Source of the DNA: Trichoplusia ni
Taxonomy: Eukaryota; Arthropoda; Insecta; Lepidoptera; Noctuidae
DNA length: 64,000 nucleotides
Direction of reading: 5' to 3'
NCBI RefSeq assembly: GCF_003590095.1
Contig: NC_039483.1
Location: forward strand, 11,532,001-11,596,000
The notes under the pieces are model-generated. The model did no database searches. It was given only the letters and a program-made list of their open reading frames with translations, and was not told the DNA's origin. Shown in pieces: positions 26,801-36,798 of the stretch (positions are counted from its first letter, which is position 1; the number at the start of each line of letters is the position of its first letter). The position numbers were made by a program, and so were the translations under genes.

Positions 26801-26890
26801 TCGTCGCGAGTTCTGCCACGGGCTGTCTTCATAGCGGTACGCCTTGCGCAGGATGGGCGCGCAGGAGCACGACGACAGCTTGTTGCCCAT
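5680..26890 (-). CDS. sif: still life (sif), Tiam-family Rac guanine-nucleotide exchange factor; 5' coding part, 18 exons, partial at the left edge
   Basis: The eighteen exons listed separately join without a frame break to 2433 bases, 811 codons. In flies Still life is a synaptic exchange factor that activates Rac and reshapes actin. Seen here: a start MGNKLSSCSC typical of N-myristoylation (Gly2, Ser6) with nearby Cys; a WH1/EVH1 domain at about residues 37-138; a basic stretch (KFKAKRKP); then a long Ser/His/Arg-rich linker with conserved blocks such as SRRTKSKSTEDMNM, SPPSDNVMFDNQCYATTP, STLPLPHRLGVE and YGIVQQAS. These match my recall of insect Still life proteins; no database was searched. 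The PH, RBD, PDZ and DH-PH domains expected after residue 811 are not in the window, so the gene continues to the left. Every donor is GT and every acceptor AG. Start chosen by the family N-terminus and the myristoylation motif. Confidence 0.93.
6853..7053 (-). CDS. sif: sif coding exon 17 (acceptor uncertain)
   Basis: Residues 701-766 if the acceptor TTTTGCACAG is right. The 3' half, SPWDSLPSLRHEGSLNDSGY then RSNRADSFEQ, is confidently Still life. The 5' part (FVSASRCASCIGESAR) is not recognised. 201 bases, phase 2 on both sides. Other in-phase acceptors exist, for example CTCCCCAG within the conserved block. A strong donor-like GTGAGT lies inside the exon at 7018. Donor AAAG|GTACGG. Confidence 0.68.
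7054..14636. other. long sif intron (exon 16 to exon 17)
   Basis: 7.6 kb of AT-rich sequence. I see no exon, RNA gene or complete mobile element in it. Short open frames on either strand lack coding character. A small cassette exon cannot be ruled out, because exon 17's acceptor is uncertain. Confidence 0.6.
14637..14687 (-). CDS. sif: sif coding exon 16 (short cassette)
   Basis: Residues 684-699, DRVRDRDQGYLSDHQS. 51 bases, phase 2 on both sides. It repeats the pattern of exon 15 (charged run then GYLSDH), suggesting duplication of a small module. Acceptor GTTTCAG, donor TCAAG|GTAAGG. Confidence 0.85.
15095..15240 (+). repeat. degenerate lepidopteran interspersed repeat in a sif intron
   Basis: Contains TTTTCCCAACTATATTGGGG followed by TCGGCTTCCAGTATAAC, and later GTTATCAGACTTTCTAGCTT followed by CTGACT. 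These match the conserved segments of a repeat I recall as common in moth and butterfly genomes (TTTCCCAACTATGTTGGGGT type). The middle has diverged. Confidence 0.6.
15374..15445 (-). CDS. sif: sif coding exon 15 (Arg-Glu repeat cassette)
   Basis: Residues 660-682, DRNELM then four or five RE dipeptides and GYLSDHNT. 72 bases, phase 2 on both sides, so skippable in frame. The RE run is encoded by a near-perfect CGTGAA hexamer repeat and may vary in length. Acceptor GTTTTAG, donor CCAG|GTATGT. Confidence 0.88.
15989..16097 (-). CDS. sif: sif coding exon 14
   Basis: Residues 624-658. Contains GGGSRSSTLPLPHRLGVERQ and ends RSDRDGYY, the first of the Y-x-S-D motifs once joined to exon 15. Acceptor GAAGCAG, donor ACAG|GTAAAT. 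Confidence 0.88.
16098..17817. other. sif intron 13, AT-rich, with one repeat
   Basis: Apart from the interspersed repeat at 17168-17303 I see no gene or regulatory element. Open frames are short and AT-rich. Confidence 0.6.
17168..17303 (-). repeat. 3' end of a lepidopteran retroelement-like repeat
   Basis: Starts with AAATCAAAATCAAAAG, the complement of a (TTGATTT)n tail, and includes AGTTGCGCGGGTCC, GGTGTCATTCTTATGGAGAA and CCGGCAAGAAACTCC. I recall a 'GAGAAGAACCGGCAAGAAACTC' repeat with this tail in many Lepidoptera. A similar TTTGATTTTGATTTG tail occurs alone near 44615. Confidence 0.6.
17818..17874 (-). CDS. sif: sif coding exon 13 (short)
   Basis: Residues 605-622, YNDNVPSSNQRSPYPPRR. 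Only 57 bases, found by phase and splice signals: acceptor TTAATAG, donor CGAC|GTAAGT. Glu604 (G|AA) and Pro623 (C|CA) are split at its ends. Confidence 0.85.
18125..18308 (-). CDS. sif: sif coding exon 12 (helical block)
   Basis: Residues 543-603. After a Ser/Pro-rich start it holds RLLLEYEMHLRNTLAKGMDA and SYSLHTFEALLSQSMEDL, the only strongly helix-forming, probably folded or interaction segment of the linker. Acceptor CTTGCAG, donor TTAG|GTAGGT. Confidence 0.92.
18669..18876 (-). CDS. sif: sif coding exon 11
   Basis: Residues 474-542. Contains GYPGRGLYLELGGGERDLSP and SDNVMFDNQCYATTPSSSNG, ending RRDSRQHHHA. Acceptor TTACCAG, donor GCG|GTAAGG. The PGRGLYLEL and NVMFDNQCYATTP blocks look like conserved linear motifs in an otherwise disordered linker. 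Confidence 0.92.
19145..19349 (-). CDS. sif: sif coding exon 10 (His-rich)
   Basis: Residues 406-472. Contains LKRMLKPMPSTESPVTSPEM, a Cys/Pro stretch (APCPPSCG) and a histidine-rich run (GHRHQQHGHHGHYSH), ending NNNSRQSSQ. Acceptor CACTAG, donor CG|GTAAGG. The poly-His run is a likely site of length variation between species. Confidence 0.9.
19595..19697 (-). CDS. sif: sif coding exon 9
   Basis: Residues 371-404. Reads SRESERHSHHHNVINNNTSG then SRRTKSKSTEDMNM. Acceptor TTTTCAG, donor ATGG|GTAAGC. The RRTKSKSTED segment is a basophilic-kinase type phosphorylation context (inference). Confidence 0.9.
20051..20239 (-). CDS. sif: sif coding exon 8
   Basis: Residues 308-370 (189 bases, phase 0 on both sides). 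Glycine-rich start, then KSEGVQAGGTLTSSKSSATS and a conserved-looking end KEHLQHMPKSVDYGDGNES. Acceptor TAACAG, donor TCA|GTTAGT. Because it is frame-neutral it could be skipped without frameshift. Confidence 0.9.
20705..20835 (-). CDS. sif: sif coding exon 7
   Basis: Residues 265-307. Reads ASRQADSQPPSRPPKSQETS and ends STGTHGTN. The SRPPKSQ stretch resembles an SH3-ligand type sequence. Acceptor ATTTCAG, donor AAT|GTTAGT. The frame stays open for a further 240 bases past the donor, but the next exon is in phase only if the donor is used. Confidence 0.87.
21220..21381 (-). CDS. sif: sif coding exon 6
   Basis: Residues 211-263, low-complexity Ala/Thr/Ser/Gly-rich, with STSLYDNVSNSQPAHQPPPK near the end. 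The YDNV may be a phosphotyrosine-type site (inference). Acceptor ACCACAG, donor AAAC|GTTAGT. The exon is distinctly GC-rich against its AT-rich introns. Confidence 0.88.
21906..21988 (-). CDS. sif: sif coding exon 5
   Basis: Residues 183-209, SLTYG then REPQCTCMTQEQYARLRAQD. Acceptor GAATGTAG, donor TATC|GTAAGT. Ser182 is split across the junction (AG|C). The motif CTCMTxEQYARLRAQDPRY is a family signature as I remember it. Confidence 0.9.
22292..22422 (-). CDS. sif: sif coding exon 4
   Basis: Residues 139-181. Begins SPSFKFSRKASSSYSLKLEP and continues into a basic stretch, KFKAKRKPLSTPASP. Acceptor TTTTTAG, donor CCAG|GTAAAT. The basic segment directly after the WH1 domain could contact membrane or phosphatase/kinase partners; this is inference. 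Confidence 0.92.
22955..23073 (-). CDS. sif: sif coding exon 3 (second half of WH1 domain)
   Basis: Residues 100-138. Contains SECFVYWKDPMTNDTWGLNF and ends AKQFRECC. The W-x-D and WGLNF pattern is the strongly conserved C-terminal half of WH1/EVH1 domains. Acceptor TTTGCAG, donor TGT|GTAAGT. Confidence 0.93.
24594..24778 (-). CDS. sif: sif coding exon 2 (first half of WH1 domain)
   Basis: Residues 38-98. It starts LWAEVFHVSASGAG and includes FHITAYNSQVDKILDV. Acceptor TTTCCAG, donor CCCG|GTACGA. Phase joins exon 1 (AG|A, Arg37) and exon 3 (G|GT, Gly99). This is the N-terminal half of the WH1/EVH1 fold, a module that in other proteins binds proline-rich peptides. Confidence 0.93.
24779..26780. 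other. sif intron 1
   Basis: 2.0 kb. Mostly AT-rich. A block at about 26150-26310, with higher GC and phrases such as CTGGCAGATACCTCATCCCA, stands out but shows no ORF and no splice-phase fit with sif. It may be an old repeat. Confidence 0.5.
26781..26890 (-). CDS. sif: sif coding exon 1 (start codon; myristoylation motif)
   Basis: Residues 1-36 plus two bases of Arg37. It starts at ATG 26890-26888 and reads MGNKLSSCSCAP then RKAYRYEDSPW, the family N-terminus. The donor is AG|GTATTA. The exon probably extends upstream as leader to 26928, after the acceptor TTGCAG. The frame stays open upstream of the ATG, so a longer N-terminus cannot be excluded from this exon alone. Confidence 0.9.
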
Positions 26891-27995
26891 CGTGCGCGTG
26901 CCGCACTCGGCGCACTGCACTATGCTGCCTGCAACCCGACACTCGTTAACAACCGACAACAATGGGTAGGGCAGGCTATACAACTTAGTGAAATAAAACC
27001 TTAGAATAGAACCTTAGAACCTTGCTTTGGGCAATGTTTTCAGCCAGTTTGCATGTCCAAGTATATACCTTAAATTTCAATAGAAATGTTTTAAAAAATG
27101 TATGTTTTTGAACTGAACTAACAAATGTATCTTACAATCCCAGATAAAACTTATTAACATCCTGACATTTTTATCAAACGACTATCGTCTCAAACTGTTT
27201 GATTTGACATACTTTTCTGTTATCCTTGAATTTGGCTGGCATTTGTTTATTTAAATTCTGTTTATTCAGTAATACTACTATGTTAATGAATTGTATTCTA
27301 TATTTGGATGCATTTCTTCATTAAGGAATTTAGGGCAATTATGATATTAAACTAATTCAAATAGCATAAAAGGATTCTAACCTGTACTTAATTAGTGGTG
27401 TTTATAGAGTAACACTGCATTATATATGTCAATGTTGACTAAGCGGTGTTGGTGTTATTATTGTTAGATTTATGATTAAAATGTTAATGGTTAAGAGGTG
27501 CCATAAAGCTTTAATTGTTCAAGTTACTCAGCAGTTACTAAAGCATGACGATAAAAAGATTGTAGTGTATCTTATAAATTAGACAGCTTATCCTTTAGCT
27601 ACTAACATTTTTACTACAACTGACTATCACAACTTGTCCCTAAATCCCTATAAGTAGAATTCTAATAGACAAGACAGTTTTAGAAACATGATTTGCTATA
27701 TATCCTTATTAAGTGCAGTTGTATCAATTTTAGTAAAAAACTAACCTTGAATACCATAAAACAAGCCTATACCTCACGCCGGCCTACGTTAAAATCTACC
27801 TGAAGTTTGTTGATGTAATTCATTACCATTTTTATAAATAGCATGTTACGTTGAGCGTACTAAATACAATATGTAAACAAGCATACTGGCAGTATACAGA
27901 TAAAACTATTTCATAGATGTCCTGTTTAACCTGTCGGTTGTGTGAAGTAGAATGGTTTTCATGGTAGAGTGGGCCGGTGTGGGATGTGCACTCAC

Positions 27996-28107
27996 CCGCG
28001 GTCCCGTGATGTCACCAGGTGCCATCGGTGCGCGAGAGCGAGTGCCCGCGGTTCAGGCTCTGCGACCGCTGGGTGCCGTGTCTGTACGGGTGTTTCACAG
28101 CGGCATG
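27996..28107 (-). other. candidate leader exon of sif
   Basis: A GC-rich 112-base segment, read on the minus strand between acceptor GGGTTGCAG and strong donor GCGG|GTGAGT, in AT-rich surroundings. Joined to the segment beginning at 26928, its frame is continuous with the sif ATG except for one TGA, which makes MGNKLSS the first ATG after a stop. The frame before the TGA reads KHPYRHGTQRSQSLNRGHSL. No ATG lies in this frame. Transcription is not proven. Confidence 0.45.
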
Positions 28108-30660
28108 CTGCAACCCACAATACAATCTCCTTGCATTCTAACACGACATACAAACTCTACCGTTCTATTTCGTTTCTCCATCCAGTAATCTGCCTTCACC
28201 AAGTTCAGATTACCGAGGGACCCAAATTAAAGAAAAAACAATCCCTTACTTTTAGGTTTGTTTTGAAAAACGTCATAATAAAATATTAAACGTGTAATTT
28301 AAAAAATATTTTTGTATCGTAAGTGTACAATCTAGTATAGTGTAGTATAGTATTATTTGGAAGATTTTAGAAGCATTTTGTTTTAAGAAATAAAAACAGG
28401 TATAGTTTAGATTTAGAGTATTTATTTAGGATTGAATTAGATGATATAATTGAGAGGAAAGGTGTGTGAGGCGATATAGACATGCATGGGAACAAAAATA
28501 TAAGCTAACTACAGATACTATCTACATAACGTGGCCACAGATATCACAACATAGCGGCTTAGGTAATCACTGTTGTAGTATGCTTTCAAAATAATAGGTA
28601 AGTGAACTTTATTACATAACTTTTGCGCTGACACATGATTCGTTTTACTCCACAGCTACATTATCTCATGTTAAAGTAAAACCATTGTATCATTAGCTAT
28701 CAGTTCAAGTAAACCTTAAGCAATAAGTGTCATTTGTTTTAATTATCGTCAAAGGCTTGATGTAAGTGCTATCAGACGAACACATGAGTCATACTATTAA
28801 GTCACCTACTGACACACCTTAAAAGGTTTGTGGCGAAGTATAATTTACATGGATGGCATCATCCTGTATCTCACTTTAGAATATAGATGCATTATACTTA
28901 AACGTGAAGCAAGTAGCAAAAGGATATTAAATAAACTAAGACACACGTAATTTTTTTTATCTCCCCACATAAGTAACTAGTATACCTAAGTAAGATGAGA
29001 CATAGAACGTCACTTCCGTAGGGTTTTACTAAGATGCAAGTTTCATTAGAAACGGATCAGGTGGTAATATGGGGACCCCAAAAATGAAGTAAGGGGAAGT
29101 TCTGAATCTATAGCTAGTATTGGCTAGTCGATATTGAAACGTGTGATTTATAACACTTCTAGTATTAATTTTCTAGAATATACTAGTATGTTTATTTACC
29201 TCGTATCATACTTGTTATTATCTATCTAACACAAACCACTCTTAAAAAACACTAATTCAATAATTACTACAACTATATTGGATTTCACTATAGCTAGCTA
29301 ATATCAGGATCTGCTACAATTGTTTGTCTGTATTATTGTCAGTTTAATTAAATAGCAAAATTTTAGAAAGAATTATAAATTTTGATCAATAAATAAAATA
29401 GTTTCGAATCAGTCTGGTATCTAGGCTATCGATATATCCAAGTCCAATTCTAACCTATCAAATGGTAATTAAAATTCTAACGCCGCATTTCGATCTCGAC
29501 GGCAGTGCCTTCAATCATGTTAGATTAGACCGACTGTATGTGGGTCAGCTTAGTTTGGCTTCATATTTAAACTGACTATACATAGACTCTACCTATAAAC
29601 CGCCTACTTGTAGACTGGTTCCTATTGCTTCGTAAAATAATTAAAAATCCCTATTACGTGTCGTATGGCTGTTGACTTAGTGCCCATAAACCTTCGCAAG
29701 CGACAATAAAAACTTTGTCATTGTATGGTTACATTATTATATATCTGTAAGTATCAAATATAAATGTTGAATTTTATAACCAGGTGCAGATATTCATGCT
29801 GTAGCCACGGCTCCGTGTCTGTACGACGACCGTATCGCATGAAAGCGTTAGTTGGTACGGGACTATGACAGCGGTGTACATAATATATCCATTTGTAATA
29901 TGATACATTCTCAATACATATATGAATGTTATCGCAGGTAATAAACGAGTATTTTAATGTAGCTGCGATCTCTAGATGTATCCGCGCGACCCCAGCTGAC
30001 AGGGAGGAGCGCTACTGCTGTCATCGTATACGTTACGTGTTACTCACTAATTAAATATTTAAGAACGTCTAGCACACTTACAATCAAATGGGCATATACT
30101 ACATATTATATAGCAAAAATTGTAATACATAAACTTTTACATAGAATATAATAATTAACATATAATTAATTAACATATGCTTAGCATGTTATTATTTTTT
30201 ATAATATATTTTAAACAGAACGTGTGAACATGCATATACTGATTGCTTGATACAAAATTTACTGTGCGTGAGATTTTAGTTATGATTTCACATGACGTTA
30301 ATTTATTATTATTTAATGGCAAAACGCCCCATAATACAGACATTCACGAGGGAGGTAGGGGAATACAAACACTCCAAGTGCAAATCAATTTAAAGGTATT
30401 TACGAACCTCGAAATTGTTCCAATTTTGCGCAGAAAATTTAGCAGCCTCCACGCTTTCTTTAGCACCCATATTTACGAAGTTGTGAAATCACTCGAATGA
30501 ACTATGACAAGTCGGTTTCGATGTGTATGCTCTGAGCTCGAGACACTAATGTGCACTACAGCCGGACTCTCTGCGAGAGTCGGGTTTAATAAGCATTTAA
30601 ATACCTCTATTTTCGGTCGTTCGCAAAGTTAAAAATTCACAGCGTTGAATAGTAAATGAG
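28108..30660. other. upstream region of sif, no gene seen
   Basis: AT-rich. A moderately CG-containing stretch at 29800-29880 and another at 29970-30030 are the only local deviations. A 35-codon minus-strand ATG frame in the first has no supporting feature. Confidence 0.5.
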
Positions 30661-30669
30661 GGGTGTTGT

Positions 30670-31090
30670 ATGTTGCAGCGAGCAGCGCACGACGGCGGCG
30701 CGGATGCAGGCGCGTGTAAACACCGCCAGCTGCTGTGCGGCGCGCGCTCCTGCGGCCGGCAGCAGCCCGCACCCTCGCTACTCGCTAGGCCGCACCGTCC
30801 GCGACCTGACTGCCCTACGCGCGACCTGACTACCACCGGCGACGGCTAGCACTCCCAATTATCTCTCGCTATCTCAAAGTGCGCAGAATGTAATGAGCGC
30901 TGATACGACTTTGCGAACGGTGCGGCAAGGCGACACCGGCGGCTCGGCTAAACGTCAGAGCAGACTGGGTCGCGATACAAGCGTGCGTGGCGGCGCTGTG
31001 TGCGCACAGTCGCGCCGGCCGCTGCCGCGCACCAACCGCCCGCCGAAAGCCGAGACGCAGCGACGCCCAAACCTAGCAAACGAAACGGTG
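30670..31090. promoter_or_regulatory. CpG-rich block, candidate sif promoter or first exon
   Basis: About 420 bases with dense CG dinucleotides (GACGGCGGCGCGG, TGCGGCGCGCGCTC, GCGCCGGCCGCTGCCGCGC) flanked by AT-rich DNA. It lies 3.8 kb upstream of the sif ATG and 2.6 kb upstream of the candidate leader exon. A donor-like GAG|GTATTT on the minus strand at about 30604 could close a first exon. Frames are open on both strands, as expected of GC-rich DNA. Confidence 0.45.
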
Positions 31091-31159
31091 GCCAGCGCCC
31101 TCCATCTCAACGAGATGTGTTGGCCCCGAATTACTTTATGCCTTAGCTTGCTTCCCTAA

Positions 31160-34100
31160 TAAAATCAATCAAAGGCGACAAAATAAAAAGGTATTCGCCT
31201 TTAAAAAGTTTGCATACGAATTGTGTTAATAACATGTATCGAGATTAAGAAGATCATCAATGGACGTTCGGAGCGGTGCGGCGTGGGGCGGGAGTTGCGC
31301 GCGCACTCTGCCCGAGACAACATTCGATTTTGGTCCATGACTGTTGGATGCTTACTGTGGCCCGACGAAGGCTTTAATAGTTCATTCTAGACTACGACCG
31401 AGAACACGACTATTTAATCATTTTACCTTATTAAAATTAAGCCCTAATTCACCTACTTTCTGCCAGGCATTGTAAATATTAGATAACACATCTTCGTTGA
31501 AGCACACATGTTACACTAACAGGGGTGATATTGGGTCAATAATCATATTAGCTGGTTCATCGTCTTATTTACCGAAATATCGATTTAATAAAATATTGCG
31601 CAAATTACGGTTTAAAGGCTTCTTAACCGTGAACGTAATACCATTGGTACTCATAATAGGTAGGTTGATAATTGTACGTTGCAGGGTTCCGTAAACCAAG
31701 GGTTGGTACATCGTATAATTTCCTAATCCGAGTTTTTCATGGGTGGAATTAGGCTCAGAATATAAAAATGTATGAAATCTCATATGTATAGAAAAGCAAT
31801 AGGTATATCGCAAAAATCCACAATCCAATGTCCATCGAGAAAAAAGTAGACAGGTATCTGATAATTAAAGTGTAGTAATTTACCACTTCCTTTATTAAAC
31901 ATCGTTTGCAAAATAATGAGCTTTCTGTCTTGGTATTAAAAGTTATTTTTATTTCATTTACATGAAACTTCCTCATTCATAACACTGGTTTATTAATTTA
32001 TGGGCTTTTAAAATTTCAGTGTTCTATTTCGATGTATCATCATAATTCGTCTAAAAAGGGGTCAAGTGGGGATACATCATTTATTATACTTGAGATGAAT
32101 CAATACTTTATTTATGCCCATAATGTTTTAAATTATTTTATAATGTTTCAAACTCTGCACTGTAAAGTAACAATATTTCATTCAGCAAACTATCTGATGG
32201 CAGTTTTGATAGTCAGCTGTTAGGTACAAGTACGGAAACCGAGGATGGTTTCGCTAGAATGGCAAAAATTTACAAAATTAGGTCAGACTATTGCTAGCTA
32301 CGGCTGGGTTATTTTGTTAAGATGACTAATTAAACATGTAATGTACGTTAAAATATATATATTCTCGTGGTATTCTCAGAGTACGGGACATTAAGATTTT
32401 TTTACTCTACTGCGAGCATTTATTACAGTTATGAGTTTCAATGTAATTACATTTATAAATTAAAATTATATGATGCATAGCGTCTTGATATTTTATAGAG
32501 CTATCTAGCTACGGTTTTACCAGACCAAGATCAATGGTCCAATACATTGCGGTAGATAGTAAAGGTACTGAGGTGAAACAAATGTGTGGAGAATGCAGTG
32601 TTAGCGATCATTTTACTTTACTGGAGAGGAGCTCATTAAAAAAGATTTAGGAGTGTTTTCTACAAGATAAAATTTCATTAGGATAAATCTGAAAATCTTT
32701 TCAAGGGACTAATGTATTTTTTTCGTGCTAGAAATTCAATTCAAACGCGTTGCTTAAGCAAAAGCACATTAAAAATATGCATTTCAAAAAAAATGTTATT
32801 AAATCATAGCAAAAGCCAGTCATACCTTAAAACATAGTAAAGTTTCTCTGCTTTTAATTATAAGGTTATGTTCAGAAATGCTTCAAGTGATGAACTTGTG
32901 AACTTTCGTAATAGTTTGCAATTTGATATCGATACCTTCTCTGAATACCTGAGAAATTATTTAAGTTCTTAGCGGTTTATTTGAGACGGATTGTTAAGGT
33001 ATCTTACAAACTTCGTCCTTGCATTTAAAAAAGAACATATCAATAACCGGTCTAAAAACAGTAAATCAATTATTTGAATCAGTTCCTACCACCAATTGCT
33101 ATTTGAAGAAGTTGTACATTCCTAAAGCACAGTTTGTTCATGATATGCAGGTTTAATGACCAGATGCTAAGAGTACAAAAATACTTATCATATCAGAAAA
33201 TAATATAATTTTCGATCCATCAAATACATACTCGTAGCCTTGCTAAAGGTCGGATAAATATGCATTCATGAACCTAACTGCAATACTACTGTTAGCTGCA
33301 TATGCGGACTCAATAGTAATAAATTATGAAAAATAGAAATCGAATCCTAAAGTTATCAAATCTGTAAGACTATCTACCCAAATCGATGGGAAAATGGGGT
33401 CATTAACACAATAAATCAATGCAGTTCATTCCTACTTTTAGTTAAATGTGCGTGAAAATAGTGCAAAGTTAAAACGATTGCACGCCATTATCCTTACGTA
33501 ACTATACCGGGTGTTACGGTTCAATGAGACACGCAAAGTGCCTATTTTCTATATTAAAAATAGTGCAGAAATCTAAAATATATCGTAATCAATTTAGGTA
33601 ATAATAACATAGAAAACATACAGAGTTCAATTAAAAACTACTGATCTTGAGGAAACTTTTATGGGAACATATGACACACAGCTATTTCACGTTAAATGAA
33701 AAAAGAAACAACAAAATCTCTCAGTCAGTCCGAACTTATAATATAACAAACGTCAAAAAGAGTAATGAGAATGACCTCCTTTTTAAAGTTGATTGATAAT
33801 TAATTTAATTTGATAGAACCTATATTTTTAATCAGTCCATGGTTCCTACCACCAAATCTTAAAGTTAGACTATTTCTATTGAAGATCTATAAGGTCTCTA
33901 AGAGTGTCGCTCACCTTCACTCTTCGAAAACAGCAACATTTCCTCTTTAAGAAATGATGCTAGACCCTAACCTCTATAATTAATTACCTCAATGTAACTG
34001 ATGGACAGTTACCTAACGAAGATCCATGAAGATAAAAACTTTAAAGTAACTGTACGTACGTCTAACGAACTACGATTGCCTGAGACGTACCGTCTTGAAA

Positions 34101-35590
34101 GATTGCATTAGGCGACCTGAATCGCTGTTCATAAACATCTCGAACAAAATGGTCCGGATACTGTAAAAGGTTTGTACACGAGACTAAAGGCTAATTTACA
34201 CGTTACGAGAAATGTCATACAATTTGTATTACATTGCTGGGTGATACGGCAATAGCAACAGAAGTGACTAACCATTGACGTCAATGTACCGCAATTTGCA
34301 CGTAATTTCTCGCACCGTCTAAAACGGCTTTAATAGACACACTTTAATAATGCCCTTAGAAATTTATTTATTTTATCACAATTTTTAGCTCTTGTCGTAA
34401 TCGCACCGATGTTACAGGACCTTTTTTATGTGTTGCGTTCTCAGGTCCTGCATAAACGTCAACATATTCTCTATTATCTATCCATATAGCTCCCAAACCA
34501 AAAACGTTTTTCAGTAGTGTGTAAGTAAAGTTTGTATAAGGGGGTTGACGTATCCATGTGCATAAAAACCCAAAAAAAAGTATCTACATTTTGATAACTA
34601 GAGGAAATAAAATGGTGAAAAATCTCGCAATTTCAGACGATATTGAATTCGAGAATGCCCGTGCCTGCGCATTTGTATAGCATGCCCGAAGTGCACTACC
34701 TTCACTATTTTACAATTTTAAGTTTCAAAGAAGTTATAAAATGTCGGGGAGACTGTATAAATATTGAAATATTAAAAAATGAAAAGTTTCCCCGATGGCA
34801 CTGCCTATGTATTGAAAACCCGTTATTTTATTATTATAAATGTGTATGGGTATAGTTTTATAAATGCAATTCTGAATGCTCAATTACTACACCTATTACA
34901 TTGGAATTTTATCCAATTAACTAGACAATATTCCACAAACCAAAATTATAGCGGACTTAAAGTCCCCCTCTACATAGCTGGCTTAAAATTTGGTGGTGTG
35001 ACTGGTTTACTACAATTCACTAGTTTTTAAGGATTTGAGGGAGGCAAATAACTGGATAACTTTTGGCGAAAACAAATTGGAAAACAAATGTTTTCCAAGC
35101 CACCACTTCAAGTTTAAAAATTTACTAATCATCAATAGAATTGTAGAGCTAACTCTGTTTTTATGATTGCAACACCTTATCAGTATATTTCTATATCTCC
35201 CTCACACCGACGACGATACGAAAGATAATTGTGTTTAACACAAAACAGGCGTGCCTTTGTTTTCATCGTATCATCAGTTCCCAGTCGCAACACTCGCTCC
35301 CTACACTGACAAGGCGCTAGTAGGTCAAACACTAAATATGATAACTGGAAGCCGTAAGGTAACTTTGAATTATCTTGGGCAAGTAACGCGTGGGTAGTAA
35401 ATGAGCAGTATAAACGTCATTTGTCTCGCTAGGAGGTTGGCTAGTAGGCCTGTGAAATATCAACATAATGTAGAGTTTTATCAGCTAAGTAGTACATTGC
35501 TGACAATTTTGATATACATACCTACAAGAAATGAACTAAAAGTATAGGTTCCTTCAATTTCTAATTACCAAGATTCGTGTTGCCGTTAGT
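31160..35590. other. AT-rich region, no gene seen
   Basis: No exon with coding character, RNA gene or complete repeat recognised. A short GC patch at 31260-31320 (GGAGCGGTGCGGCGTGGGGC) borders the CpG block. ACCGGGTGTTACGG at 33508 resembles the edge of a dispersed repeat but is too short to call. Confidence 0.5.
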
Positions 35591-35595
35591 CTATA

Positions 35596-35812
35596 TCTAT
35601 ACTAATATATAAAGCTGAAGAGTTTGTTTGTTTGTTTGAACGCGCTAATCTCAAGAAGGTCTTCAAATTAAAAAAATATTTTTGTTTTGAATAGACAATT
35701 AATCGAGGAAGGTTTTAGGCTACATACCATCACGCTGCGACTAATAGGAGCGAAGATACAATCATAACTTATATCTTCTAACCACGCGGACGAAGTCGCG
35801 GGCAACAGCTAG
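35596..35812 (+). mobile_element. Helitron-like non-autonomous element, copy 2
   Basis: 217 bases from TCTATACTAATATATAAAGC to GCGGGCAACAGCTAG, flanked by A on the left and T on the right, as in Helitron insertions. The near-terminal hairpin CGCGGACGAAGTCGCG is intact. No coding capacity. Shares ends and body with the copies at 5220 and 36799. Confidence 0.85.
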
Positions 35813-36798
35813 TAGGTTAATATTGTAAAAATGCTTGTGAAAGTTTTAACTTGTCGTATTAAATGTAATGTGTTAAAATAAAAATAAAAAGTGTTATTTG
35901 CATCTGACATAAGCCAATGCCAATAACAAAGGCAAAAATTGCATTTCGGTAAGCTTTTATGTAACAGTAAATTTACGTGATTTATCCCCACTGGATTTCT
36001 ATGTGGTTTATGTGTCCTTTAATTAAAATGGAATTATGGTTATCTTTTAATATCTTTAATGGGCAAATTCTATCCTAAGTGGATTGATTCTTCAATCTTA
36101 AAGTTACATCAAAAGATCTGTATACACACACACACAGACACTTAAAACTATCCTCTTGGTCCAAATAAACTATTGAGGAAAATATCTCATCTACACTGTA
36201 TATAGTTATATACCTACCTGATACTAATGTCTCTCAAAATAATTGATGTTAGTTCTCACTTACGATGCAGACCAACGGAAAATAATTAAGCAACTCCGCC
36301 ATTAGACAGAGTTGGGAGTATAATCAAGTTAAGTGAACATTTGGCGGTCAGTCTAACAATCAAACAATTAAGGTATGATGGTTCACTTCGTCTTTTGAAA
36401 TACACTAGACGTCCTTCTCTTTTAGAAAATTTTAGACTCATTTAAAATATTTAGATGTAACGAAAAAATAATTGTAAATTAAATTTAAGTTTTTCTTCAA
36501 TGTAATTGGAAATGCAGACGTTATCGAGATATTTTTTTCAATAAACAATAACTAAAGGTAAATTTGAACAAAAAATCTCATGATGTATGAAAGAAGGGGC
36601 TAATAAAGGCTCTTAACGGTTTAAGTGTACTGATGAGAGACATGTTTTTTTTGACATGTATTGTTCGACTAAAAGCACATTATGATATCGAATCTGTATT
36701 GTAAACTATCCTAATTCGATGAATATTGTTTATGAATACTACGTTGACCTGCGTCATCTTTGTAACAAAAACAAAATGTTATTTTTTTTGTCTACTAA

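Noticed and set aside
30893..31159. 88-codon plus-strand frame in the CpG block
   Set aside because: Arg/Thr/Pro-rich composition is what CpG-rich DNA gives in any frame. No splice or family support.
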